Below, piece by piece: positions 6,400 through 14,110 of a stretch of 20,225 nt of DNA. Origin of the DNA: CAITNM01 sp964446295 (GTDB lineage Bacteria > Pseudomonadota > Alphaproteobacteria > Paracaedibacterales > CAITNM01); NCBI GenBank assembly GCA_964446295.1, contig CAYUNR010000024.1, positions 1 through 20,225 of the forward strand, read 5' to 3'. The notes under the pieces are model-generated. The model searched no databases. It was not told where the DNA came from and was given only the letters and a program-made list of their open reading frames with translations. Each line of letters starts with the position of its first letter. Position 1 is the first letter of the stretch. Made by a program: the position numbers and the translations under genes.

Positions 6400-8586
6400 T
6401 TACTTGCGATAATAATGGTATTTTGTTTTTTGTTCCCATGGGTCGCCTTTGTAGTTGTTTTTCAAAACGACAAACACTTGTTTAGATTCTACGGGGGCTA
6501 TGTCAAATTTTGACATTAACACGCACCAATGGAGAAACTCAGGAATAAAAGGATCGTTTGGATGAGTTTTTTGCCAATCCAAAGCAACACGACAAAGGTA
6601 TTCCGTACGATTTGAAACGGCTTTTTTTAATGCAAGCCATTCTTCTTGTGCATTTTTTATGATGTCATTACCGAGATATTGTAAGTGATTTACATCATCA
6701 TCTTCTAATAATCGATTGTCCCACCAATTATCATTTAACCCATCAAGATCAAGTTTTTTCGACACATCAATTGATTCAGGTCGATAGGATTTTGGATAAA
6801 TAAATAAGCAAAAGCCAGGGTGACTTGCTATTAGGTGAGCACAAAGAGCATGCGATCGATCATCATTAGTCTCTGAGATAAATTCATCAAAAATTGAATG
6901 ATACTGCTTGTTGAGTGTCGTTAATTTAGTTGCTGTTTCTTTTGCTAAGGGTATTTTTTGCAATAGAACGGCTTTTAAAAAAGCAGAAATTAATATTCGT
7001 TCCTTTAACCAATTTGGCAGATTTGCATTTTCTGATCCCTTAATAAGATCTGTAACCGCGAAATATTTGAGTTTCTGCACATGTTCCCAATCAAAATCTT
7101 TTTCAAGTTCTTGTCCAAAATTTTCAGTAATATAAAAAGGTACGAGCTGTTGACAACTGCTCTCCTCAACATTATTTATATCTACTGGTGTTTGCACAAT
7201 TGCTTCGAAAAAGTCTGAAACTGATTCTGCTATTGATGCTTTAAGGTCCATAAACCTATTTTTGGTAGCTAAATTAAGGTCTTTTTGGCTTAAAACATGA
7301 TCAATGTTTTTTAAAACATCTTCTTTTTGACCACATTTAATTTGAAGTGCTGATGCATAATACATAACGCTTTCAAATGCTAAATCATCAACCGAAATTT
7401 TTTGTGCTTCTGAAATAAGCTGATCTAATATTGATTTGTCAGTGTTTTGATTGGCCGCGCTTAAACTGGCAATTAACCATAAAACGTTTTTTGTTTCTGT
7501 CCATTTTGCAAATGCACCTGTTGACGACGTTCTAAACATCGTCACCCATTTGGTGAATTCATGTTCGATTCCATCAAAGTTAGTTGCTAAAAATACAAAA
7601 TATAAATCGTTCATAGTTTGGGCAGTTAGTTCATCCGCATTGTCTAAAAACTTGTCTAATAACTGTGTCAGCAGAAGATTTCTGTCTGTTTTGTAAAGAA
7701 CTTGTGTTTGTAAATCTGAAATTGCTTTTTGGAAAGGTGATTTTTTGATTATGTCAGCTTCATTTTTCAGTTTATCAAAAAAAGATGCGGCATCTTTATC
7801 ATGTACCAAAATATTACAACACATACTTCTAAAGCATAGGTAATAGGCTATACACTTGTGCTCAGATTGTTCATCTTTAGCAATTACTTCAAATAATTCG
7901 GCTGCTTTTTCAAATTTACCTGCATAAAAATAGCTGCTAGCCACTTGATAATCTAATTCTTTTTCAAGTCCGCTTTCCTGGTATTTTTCTGGAAGAATCA
8001 AAGTGTTATGTGTGCAATTTTCAAAAACCTTTCGTTGGTTTGAAACCCACTGCTTAACAACTGAATGGTCGCTTCCAAATTTTTGTTCAAGCTTTTCGAA
8101 CCGTTCTACGGCATATCGGCACGCATCATTTGACAAAGGTTCGATAAAAATGGTTGTTTCCTTTCCATCTGTTTTAAAGGTAATCCATTTTCCACCTTGA
8201 ATAACTTTTCTACCTGTTATTTTTTCCCATTTTTTCAAATAAGCAAGACTTTCATCTTTTGTTTGGGATGCGTCCTCAATAAAATTATTGAGTATTTTCT
8301 GGGTGGCATCAGAAAATTTGTGTCCCTGTAGTTGATGGTATGCAAACAGCAAATGGGTGGTGTACATATTGGGACGAAGGATTCCAAGCTTACCATTTAT
8401 GAAGTCAGAATCTTTAATGTAGGGAGATCTATTTGCCGGAAAATCTAAATTGCTAAGCGCCCCATTTTTTTGAGGTTTATCACGGCCATAAAAAATGGGA
8501 ATGTTTGCTCGATAAGGACCGCACGCGTAAGCAGTTACAAGAATGCCAAAACACCCAATAAGAAAATTCCTAAGTCGTTTTTTCAT
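6400..8586 (-). CDS. Exported helical-repeat (TPR-like) protein of unknown function
   Basis: I do not recognise a named family. The start is ATG 8586 (728 residues, MKKRLRNFLIGC) preceded by GGGGG at 8592-8596. An in-frame GTG at 8598 would add four residues and overlap the upstream gene. Residues 1-20 form a signal peptide or anchor followed by AYACGPY; Cys22 could be lipidated although the -3 residue is not a standard lipobox. The mature protein opens with a Pro/Tyr-rich segment (NIPIFYGRDKP). The rest is almost entirely helical, with a TPR-like unit near 212-245 (ASSYFYAGKFEKAAELFEVIA) and a cluster of Trp/Asp residues in the last 100 (LNDNWWDNRLLEDDDVNHL). It is probably a large periplasmic or outer-membrane-attached scaffold. 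It begins 1 nt after the DUF3142 gene and is almost certainly translated from the same mRNA, so the two probably work together. Confidence 0.6.
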   Translation of the reverse strand: MKKRLRNFLIGCFGILVTAYACGPYRANIPIFYGRDKPQKNGALSNLDFPANRSPYIKDSDFINGKLGILRPNMYTTHLLFAYHQLQGHKFSDATQKILNNFIEDASQTKDESLAYLKKWEKITGRKVIQGGKWITFKTDGKETTIFIEPLSNDACRYAVERFEKLEQKFGSDHSVVKQWVSNQRKVFENCTHNTLILPEKYQESGLEKELDYQVASSYFYAGKFEKAAELFEVIAKDEQSEHKCIAYYLCFRSMCCNILVHDKDAASFFDKLKNEADIIKKSPFQKAISDLQTQVLYKTDRNLLLTQLLDKFLDNADELTAQTMNDLYFVFLATNFDGIEHEFTKWVTMFRTSSTGAFAKWTETKNVLWLIASLSAANQNTDKSILDQLISEAQKISVDDLAFESVMYYASALQIKCGQKEDVLKNIDHVLSQKDLNLATKNRFMDLKASIAESVSDFFEAIVQTPVDINNVEESSCQQLVPFYITENFGQELEKDFDWEHVQKLKYFAVTDLIKGSENANLPNWLKERILISAFLKAVLLQKIPLAKETATKLTTLNKQYHSIFDEFISETNDDRSHALCAHLIASHPGFCLFIYPKSYRPESIDVSKKLDLDGLNDNWWDNRLLEDDDVNHLQYLGNDIIKNAQEEWLALKKAVSNRTEYLCRVALDWQKTHPNDPFIPEFLHWCVLMSKFDIAPVESKQVFVVLKNNYKGDPWEQKTKYHYYRK

Positions 8587-8587
8587 T

Positions 8588-9349
8588 TTAGCCCCCACAT
8601 TTCTTTAACTTTAACCAATCTTTTTCTGACCACGCTTTATTATTGAACAAAAAGACTTTTGCGTTTCTTGTTGGTTTTATAAATGTTCCTTGAACTTCAA
8701 ACGCAACGTTATTCTGACACTTTTTAACAGGCCACGCCAACGTAGATGAAAAAGAATGCATTATTTTATGTGCATCATCCCCCATGCGATAAAGCATTGG
8801 TACGGCATATTCAATATTAAGTGTTTCAATCCAACCATCATCTACACACCAGGAAGCTAAAGCTGTAATGCTAATTTTAAGGTTTGGCATTTGCTTTTTT
8901 AAGGAATCAATTAGTTCTTTGTAAGCGCTTCGTTGCGATTTTTTGGCATCAAAATCTAACTGAATTTCATTGTAATTATTACTCTTGATAATACCTAAAA
9001 GGTATTGAGTGCATGCTGCAACATTAAGAGATTTAGTCTTATAGGTTTCCAAGCGAAACACGGGCAATATTTTTGCACCTGAACGTGTTTTAAAAGGGTT
9101 GCGTCTGGGCTTAAATGAAACGTCATTGCCTACCTGAATAAGTGTCGCAATAAGCGGAGCGACTGTTTGTTCGGAGCTTGCAAATGATAGATCATCCGTC
9201 CTTTCCCATGTCCAAAGGTAATATTCAATTTTTGGTTGGTTGAAGTATGCGTATCCACAAAAAATAATTACAAATAGGACGCCAAGTTTTTTAATAATTT
9301 TAACTTTCTTGAAAGACCTCTTGAGGTTAATACATAAATAACTTTCCAT
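8588..9349 (-). CDS. DUF3142-family membrane-anchored protein
   Basis: The 253 residues start with a basic segment and one membrane helix (about 22-36, LGVLFVIIFCGYAYF), giving an anchored periplasmic domain. The body carries the marks of the DUF3142 family as I know it: YLWTWE (44-49), PVFRLET (96-102), an acidic strand IQLDFDA (129-135), the helix SAYKELIDSLKKQMPNLKIS, ITALASWC (161-168), and AVPMLYRMG (182-190). The family has no established function. The alternating strand/helix order with an acidic pair at a strand end recalls TIM-barrel glycosidases; that is my inference, not an assignment. It is the first gene of a two-gene operon with the large helical-repeat protein and is transcribed divergently from the AmpG-like permease across 85 nt. 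No clear Shine-Dalgarno precedes the ATG. Confidence 0.7.
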   Translation of the reverse strand: MESYLCINLKRSFKKVKIIKKLGVLFVIIFCGYAYFNQPKIEYYLWTWERTDDLSFASSEQTVAPLIATLIQVGNDVSFKPRRNPFKTRSGAKILPVFRLETYKTKSLNVAACTQYLLGIIKSNNYNEIQLDFDAKKSQRSAYKELIDSLKKQMPNLKISITALASWCVDDGWIETLNIEYAVPMLYRMGDDAHKIMHSFSSTLAWPVKKCQNNVAFEVQGTFIKPTRNAKVFLFNNKAWSEKDWLKLKKCGG

Positions 9350-9434
9350 TCAAGGCAGTAAGTCGAGACAGAAATTCTACTGGATTATTTTTCTCCAATC
9401 GGCTACTCAAAATAAAATCTATTAAAAAGTTTCA

Positions 9435-10632
9435 ATGTTCGGATTCAGTGATCGTAGTCGGTATTTAAGTATTGTAGGGTGCCTTAGCTTTGCCTCTGGG
9501 CTGTGCTTCGTTTTGTCAGGCAGCACATTGGTAGTGTTTTTAAATGATCAAAAGCTGACCCTTGCACATACTGGCTTGTTTCTTATTGTCCACTTGCCCC
9601 ATGTGTTCAAATGGGCTGCCGTCCCTTTTATGGAAAAAATAAACCAGGCTGATTACCGACGCAGGTTATTACAAGCAGGGCTTATTTTAAAATGCCTAAT
9701 TTTAATTGGGTTCGCATTTTCACCAAAACTACCTTGGGCGTGGTTTGGATTGTTACTAGCCCTTCATATGGTAAGCGCTGCCTATGAATGTATATTGTAT
9801 GTTTCTCAGGTTGTGGGTCTTAACCGTAGCAATTGGGGTTTTGGAGAGGCCGCTGGTGTTACCGGCTACCGCTGTGGAATTTTAGCAGGTGGCGCCGGGG
9901 CATTATNNNNNNNNNNCGATGATTTGTTCATGGAAAGAAGTTTATATTGTTTTTGCAATTGTCATGCTTATCCCCTTAATTCCGTTGTACTTTACCAAAG
10001 TTGCATTTTCACCAAGAGAACGTCCCCTTGTTCTGGGCTACACCCATTATTTAAAGCGTGCTTGGAGCAGTTTAAAAGAAACTCAATCAATCTGGTGGCT
10101 TTGCGGCATGATGTTTTTCTATCGCGCCCAAGACGCAATTCAAGGTCAATACACCACCATCTACTTTCTTGATTTAGGCTATGACCGCGGATTAATCTCT
10201 TTCGCCTATAAAACATTTGGCATGGGTATGGCAACGCTGGGTGGGTTTTTGGCAGCCTTAATGATTCGCCGCAAAGGCCTTCACCTACCTTTGTGGATTG
10301 GTTTGGTCACTCATGCATTATCAACAGTATTTTTATTAACCCTAGGCGCGTTTGATACCTCTGCCGCTGGTCTGTACACTACTGCCATTTTTTATGAATT
10401 CACCAAAGGATTATCAATAACTCCAATTCTTTCACTACAAATTATGAGTTGCACTCAAAACTACACCATGATGCAGCTTGCGGCGTTATCATCCGTTGTT
10501 GTGTTATCAACCATTATGTTTGGGTCATGCGGTGGCCAACTTATTGAACCACTAGGATGGACCAATTTCTGGATGCTCACAATTTTAGCAAATATTCCAG
10601 CTTTGTTGCTGATGTTAAGGGCTCCGAAGTAA
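9435..10632 (+). CDS. AmpG-like MFS permease, reading frame broken by an N gap
   Basis: This is one gene split over two frames by the ten Ns at 9907-9916, not two genes. Before the gap the protein reads SFASGLCFVLSGSTLVVFL, then LPHVFKWAAVPFMEK and GYRCGILAGGAGAL. After it the protein reads SWKEVYIVFAIVMLIPLIPLY, DAIQGQYTTIYFLDLGYDRG, YKTFGMGMATLGGFLAALM and FTKGLSITPILSLQ, ending LLMLRAPK. These fit AmpG and its relatives (12-TM MFS, PAT branch), which import anhydro-muropeptides for cell-wall recycling in Gram-negative bacteria. Substrate specificity is not proven; related paralogues in alphaproteobacteria may carry other solutes. The total of about 400 residues suits a compact 12-TM permease. 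The two frames join only if the real gap is a multiple of three. No strong ribosome site is seen before ATG 9435. The gene diverges from the DUF3142 operon. Confidence 0.75.
9907..9916. other. Assembly gap (10 N) inside the AmpG-like gene
   Basis: Ten Ns interrupt the permease between GAGAL and the SWKEVY helix. The protein frames before and after the gap differ when the gap is counted as 10 nt and agree if it is 9 or 12 nt, so the N count is a placeholder. Confidence 0.95.
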
Positions 10633-10743
10633 CAAAAAGTCATTTGAAGAATTTTCTAAGGGAAGATAAACTTCACAACCTTTTCCATAGACGCCCACAG
10701 CATATGGTTTTATATTCTTGTTAATACCATAGGTGCAGCACAT
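10615..10743 (-). CDS. Small hypothetical ORF (42 codons), antisense between ampG-like gene and umuC
   Basis: This open frame fills the gap between the permease and umuC on the opposite strand. It begins with ATG 10743, which shares the palindrome CATG (10741-10744) with the umuC start. It encodes a 42-residue peptide, MCCTYGINKNIKPYAVGVYG then KGCEVYLPLENSS, ending LLLRSP. The mix of Gly, Val, Tyr, Cys and Pro looks more protein-like than most chance frames in AT-rich DNA. It could be the truncated end of an older gene displaced from here. No family is recognised, and the last 18 nt overlap the permease end. It may be chance. Confidence 0.2.
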   Translation of the reverse strand: MCCTYGINKNIKPYAVGVYGKGCEVYLPLENSSNDFLLLRSP

Positions 10744-11992
10744 GTTTGCTTTAATAGATTGTAATAATTTTTTTGTTTCGTGCGAACGGGTTTTTAGACC
10801 CGACTTAGAGCATAAGCCCGTTATTGTTTTATCAAGTAACGACGGGTGCGCTATTGCGCGTTCAAACGAAGCAAAGATGCTTGGTATTCCTATGGGTGCT
10901 CCGTTATTTGAAATTCGTCATTTAATCAAAGCCTACAATGTAGAAGTGCTTTCATGTAATTTTGAGCTATATGGCGACATGAGCCTTAGGGTAATGAATG
11001 TCCTACAGCAACAGTGTGAAAATGTTGAGGTGTATTCAATTGATGAAGCGTTTTTGCATTTTGACAAATCCATAAACTGGGCCCAAGAAGGTGAACAATT
11101 ACGTAAACAGGTTTTGCAATGCACTGGTATTCCCACTTCAATTGGATTTGCCCCAACTAAAACCCTAGCGAAGCTTGCTAACCTGCAATCAAAAGCCCTG
11201 GGTGTTGCGTGTTATATTGATAATACGCCCGCCCATCATGATAGTTTAAAAGCTACTTCCGTTTCTAAAATATGGGGCATTGGTGCCAATTTAAGCAAAA
11301 GCCTTAAACAACAAGGCATTTATAGCGCTTATGACCTGATGATAGCTGACCCGAGCTGGGCCAGAAGAAATTATAACGTCGTTGTAGAGCGCATTGTGCG
11401 CGAACTTAATGGCCATTCCTGCATGCCTTTAACCTTGGTTCAAGAAGCTAAAAAATCTATTCAAATAACCCGCAGTTTTTTTGAACATGTAAAAGACAAA
11501 GATGTGTTAAAACAAGCAGCTGCTCGATATGGATTTCGCTTAAGTGCTAAGTTGCGTGAATCATCACAAAAAACCACCACTCTTTTTGTATATGGGCGCA
11601 ATTCCCCATTTCGTGGTGAAGCCCCTGTTTTTCATCAACGCACCATTGTGTTGCCTGAACCAACTAACGATACAGCAATTATTATTCAACATGCTCAACA
11701 AGCAATTGAAAGTTTTTTTGACCCAACTGTTGCCTATCATAAAATTGGTATTATGGCCGTTAACCTACGTGATGCTACTCAACCAGGCGCACATGCATTA
11801 TTTGAAGCACCAAAATCAGCTAAAAAACCTGATATTGATAAGGTAATGGATACCTTAAACAAACGTTTTGGCCTTGGCACCGTTCGCCCCCTATCATGCG
11901 GAGAAAGCATTGAATGGATGAACAAACGTGACAACAAAACCCCCGCATACACAACTAACTGGAAAACCCTTGTACAGGTGAAAGCAAAGTAA
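10742..11992 (+). CDS. umuC: Y-family translesion DNA polymerase, UmuC
   Basis: This is the catalytic subunit of DNA polymerase V, which copies past lesions in the SOS response. ATG 10742 is preferred over GTG 10733 because UmuC proteins begin MFAL and AGGTG (10731-10735) is then a ribosome site at 6 nt. The 416 residues match E. coli UmuC (422). Active-site acids are Asp6, Asp101 and Glu102 (YSIDEAF). SSNDGCAIARSNEAKMLGIPMG is the finger/palm signature (residues 31-52). Position 11, the steric-gate position, is Phe (NNFFVSCE) where E. coli UmuC has Tyr. The C-terminal segment LNKRFGLGTVRPLSCGES with TPAYTTNW is the UmuC-specific DUF4113-like tail, absent from DinB. No umuD lies next to it, which is unusual, and no LexA box of the GTTC-N7-GTTC type is visible upstream. 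The stop abuts the next gene. Confidence 0.92.
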   Translation: MFALIDCNNFFVSCERVFRPDLEHKPVIVLSSNDGCAIARSNEAKMLGIPMGAPLFEIRHLIKAYNVEVLSCNFELYGDMSLRVMNVLQQQCENVEVYSIDEAFLHFDKSINWAQEGEQLRKQVLQCTGIPTSIGFAPTKTLAKLANLQSKALGVACYIDNTPAHHDSLKATSVSKIWGIGANLSKSLKQQGIYSAYDLMIADPSWARRNYNVVVERIVRELNGHSCMPLTLVQEAKKSIQITRSFFEHVKDKDVLKQAAARYGFRLSAKLRESSQKTTTLFVYGRNSPFRGEAPVFHQRTIVLPEPTNDTAIIIQHAQQAIESFFDPTVAYHKIGIMAVNLRDATQPGAHALFEAPKSAKKPDIDKVMDTLNKRFGLGTVRPLSCGESIEWMNKRDNKTPAYTTNWKTLVQVKAK

Positions 11993-12925
11993 ATGTCTGA
12001 TTCTGATTTCGTTCCTCCTCATCTTTCTAATCTTACGCGCCTTGACCGGTTTTTGCGTCGTCTATATCCAGGCCTTACTCAAGGTGCATTGGAAAAATTA
12101 CTGCGCAGTAAAAAAATTCTGGTCGATGGTAAACCAGCAAAAAGCAGCACACGTGTTGAGACTGAAGAGCAAATACGCCTTCTGGTTGATTTGAGCCTTT
12201 ATACGACTCATTCGACAGAACACATAAAAAAAGAGGTGCATGTTAGCGATGAAGACGTGAAATGGATAGAAAGCATCATCATATGGGAAGATGAAAGTCT
12301 TATCGCCTTGAACAAACCGCAGGGGTTGGCAGTGCAGGGTGGTACCAATACCAAACGCCATATCGATGCCATTATGAAGGTATACAATCCTGAGGCCCGA
12401 CTTGTTCACCGCATTGATAAAGACACCAGCGGAGTTTTGGTCATGGCTAAAACTATTCCAATGGCTCAGTATTTGACCCATTTATTTGAACATCAAGGTG
12501 TGCAAAAAACCTATCGCGCCATCGTTGAGGGCAACGTACGCCCAGCTCAGGGTATGATTGATTTTCCAATCGGAAAAGAAATGGTTGGAAACAAGGAAAA
12601 AATGGTGGTTAATGGCCCCCATGCTAGACCTGCAGAAACTCAATATATGTTGAAAAAGAAACTCGGGGATTTTTCATTGGTTGATTGCTGGCCTAAAAGC
12701 GGACGCACCCACCAAATACGTGTTCACCTTAGTGAATCAGGCTGGCCAATTGTCGGCGACTATAAGTATGGCGCTACCATAAAAGGCGAAACCTTGCATT
12801 TGCATGCGTATCAACTTGCGTTTGTGCTGCCTGATGGCGGGAAAATGGTAATTACCGCTCCCTTAGCAGAACACATGGTAGCTACAATGCATTATTTCGG
12901 TGCTGATCCTGATAAAATTCAGTAA
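11993..12925 (+). CDS. rluC: RluC/RluD-family 23S rRNA pseudouridine synthase
   Basis: The enzyme isomerises specific uridines of 23S rRNA to pseudouridine. An S4 RNA-binding domain spans about 15-65 (LTRLDRFLRRLYPGLTQG, KKILVDGKPAK). The catalytic domain carries the RluA-family motif LVHRIDKDTSGVLVMAK with catalytic Asp142. LNKPQGLAVQGG and GRTHQIRVHLSESGWPIVGD are the other conserved blocks. The 310 residues are usual for RluC/RluD. RluC is preferred over RluD because the S4 segment and NKPQGLAVQGG resemble alphaproteobacterial RluC, but the choice is tentative. The ATG follows the umuC stop directly (TAAATG), with AGGTGA at 11976-11981 as ribosome site inside umuC, so the two are co-translated. 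Confidence 0.88.
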   Translation: MSDSDFVPPHLSNLTRLDRFLRRLYPGLTQGALEKLLRSKKILVDGKPAKSSTRVETEEQIRLLVDLSLYTTHSTEHIKKEVHVSDEDVKWIESIIIWEDESLIALNKPQGLAVQGGTNTKRHIDAIMKVYNPEARLVHRIDKDTSGVLVMAKTIPMAQYLTHLFEHQGVQKTYRAIVEGNVRPAQGMIDFPIGKEMVGNKEKMVVNGPHARPAETQYMLKKKLGDFSLVDCWPKSGRTHQIRVHLSESGWPIVGDYKYGATIKGETLHLHAYQLAFVLPDGGKMVITAPLAEHMVATMHYFGADPDKIQ

Positions 12926-12993
12926 TTCTCTCGTCATTAAAACAGCGTAATAATTATCTTTCTTCTTTTTGAATTTTTTTAAATAATTTGATT

Positions 12994-13002
12994 TGGGATA
13001 AT
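12994..13002 (+). promoter_or_regulatory. Candidate extended -10 promoter of the transglutaminase-like gene
   Basis: TGGGATAAT at 12994-13002 matches an extended -10 element (TG, one base, then GATAAT, five of six consensus). There is no good -35 at the usual distance, only a T-tract. It would give a leader of about 100 nt before ATG 13110. The rest of the 12926-13109 intergenic space is AT-rich with T-runs and no convincing hairpin. Confidence 0.35.
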
Positions 13003-13109
13003 AAAGTTTTGCCAGAATCTGAAAAATCATATTTTAGTGACTGCTTAGTTAATAACGTAGTGCCAGGTTAGTGTGGCAGGAAGATAAAGAAGAAAGTTGG
13101 AGAAAAAGA

Positions 13110-14018
13110 ATGAATAAAATCACTATTATTTTTTGCTTATGCTTAATCAGATTGTGTGGTGCTGCTGTAGAAAGTGCAGCGCTAGAGACTGTTCCAACAA
13201 TTAAATCTTTAGGTTTGCGGGTTACTATTACAGAACAACCTATAAATGAACAAGTAATTCGCGGAAAAGCCGCCAACACGCTTTTGGAAATTTATTATCA
13301 CCTTAATAGGGCAGGAACATTTAGAAAGCCAATGTCTGATGGTGGTTATGAGCTGCCTGTAATTCCCGGGGAGCATTGGGATGTTGTTAGGGCTGGTGAT
13401 GTGAATTTAGTTCTTGTTCCAAAAATTAATTGTTCAATTGTGGATGCATTGAATGATATTAGAACTGCGTCTGAAGGTACTATTCGAATTGAATGTTATA
13501 CTGCTTCAGTTATTGCCAAAATAGCGCTGGGAGACTGTTTTTTAGCGCCTGATAGAAAAAACTATAGAAATAGTAGTCAATGTTTCAGAGACAATGCAAT
13601 TCCAGCTGATAAATTAGACACTGCCCGCTTGGATGTTTTGCGTGAACTATTTTTTGAACGTCCTGAAAAAAGTGTCGGTAGACTGATTGAAACAGGTGAT
13701 TTTGTGTATTTATTTGGTCACCCAAATTATAAAAACATTGGGCATGGGCCGTATGATGGTGAGAATGTTTATACGGTTGGATATGGGATAGATAATTTAC
13801 AAAGGTATTTTGGATTCGGCGAAATTTTTAAAACTGGTCCAAAGACAGCAAAACAGATTCAGTGGAACCTTGCAGTTGTGTATGCGGAACAACTGATGAA
13901 AATTACCCCTGAACTAGATGATGAAGTGTTTGAGATTGAGAAGGCCTTTCAAGAAATTAGAGCTATTAAATTTATCCATAGGTGTTTTGACATAAAACAA
14001 GTAATGGGTATTCGTTAA
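13110..14018 (+). CDS. Secreted Tgl-like protein-glutamine gamma-glutamyltransferase (transglutaminase)
   Basis: The start is ATG 13110, 7 nt after GGAG (13099-13102); the longer GTG start at 13071 would bury the signal peptide. The protein has 302 residues. Residues 1-19 (MNKITIIFCLCLIRLCGAA) are a signal peptide, so it is exported. From about 89 onward the order of blocks follows Bacillus spore-coat transglutaminase Tgl as I recall it: HWDVVRAGDVNLVL, SIVDALNDI, then IRIECYTASVIAKIAL, GDFVYLFGHPNY, DGENVYTVGYG and QRYFGFG. Glu128-Cys129 aligns with the catalytic Glu-Cys of Tgl, and Glu218 (GENV) with its second catalytic Glu. Tgl enzymes form epsilon-(gamma-glutamyl)lysine cross-links between proteins. 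Here the organism shows no sign of sporulation, so the substrate would be its own envelope or a host protein; that part is inference. Homology is remote but the three key residues fit. Confidence 0.6.
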   Translation: MNKITIIFCLCLIRLCGAAVESAALETVPTIKSLGLRVTITEQPINEQVIRGKAANTLLEIYYHLNRAGTFRKPMSDGGYELPVIPGEHWDVVRAGDVNLVLVPKINCSIVDALNDIRTASEGTIRIECYTASVIAKIALGDCFLAPDRKNYRNSSQCFRDNAIPADKLDTARLDVLRELFFERPEKSVGRLIETGDFVYLFGHPNYKNIGHGPYDGENVYTVGYGIDNLQRYFGFGEIFKTGPKTAKQIQWNLAVVYAEQLMKITPELDDEVFEIEKAFQEIRAIKFIHRCFDIKQVMGIR

Positions 14019-14046
14019 TTTTTGGATAACTTTTTGGGACAGATTG

Positions 14047-14076
14047 TTGACAGGAAGCTGCACGATTCAGCATGCT
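14047..14076 (+). promoter_or_regulatory. Candidate promoter of the two-TM orphan gene
   Basis: A consensus -35 TTGACA (14047-14052) is followed after 18 nt by CATGCT (14071-14076), a partial -10, 34 nt before ATG 14111. The -10 overlaps the palindrome AGCATGCT (14069-14076). The perfect -35 is the main support. Confidence 0.35.
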
Positions 14077-14110
14077 TTGAATAGGTCATTTATAAAAAGT
14101 ACTCAAAGCA

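Noticed and set aside
9889..10632. Separate 247-codon gene starting MAPGHY before the N gap
   Set aside because: The Met lies in a wrong frame of the permease N-terminal part; the frame after the gap is simply the rest of the same AmpG-like protein.
12961..12985. T-rich tract as a terminator of umuC-rluC
   Set aside because: There are T-runs but no stable hairpin directly upstream.
13071..13109. GTG start of the transglutaminase-like gene at 13071
   Set aside because: It would put 13 charged residues before the signal peptide; the ATG at 13110 has a GGAG ribosome site at the right distance.
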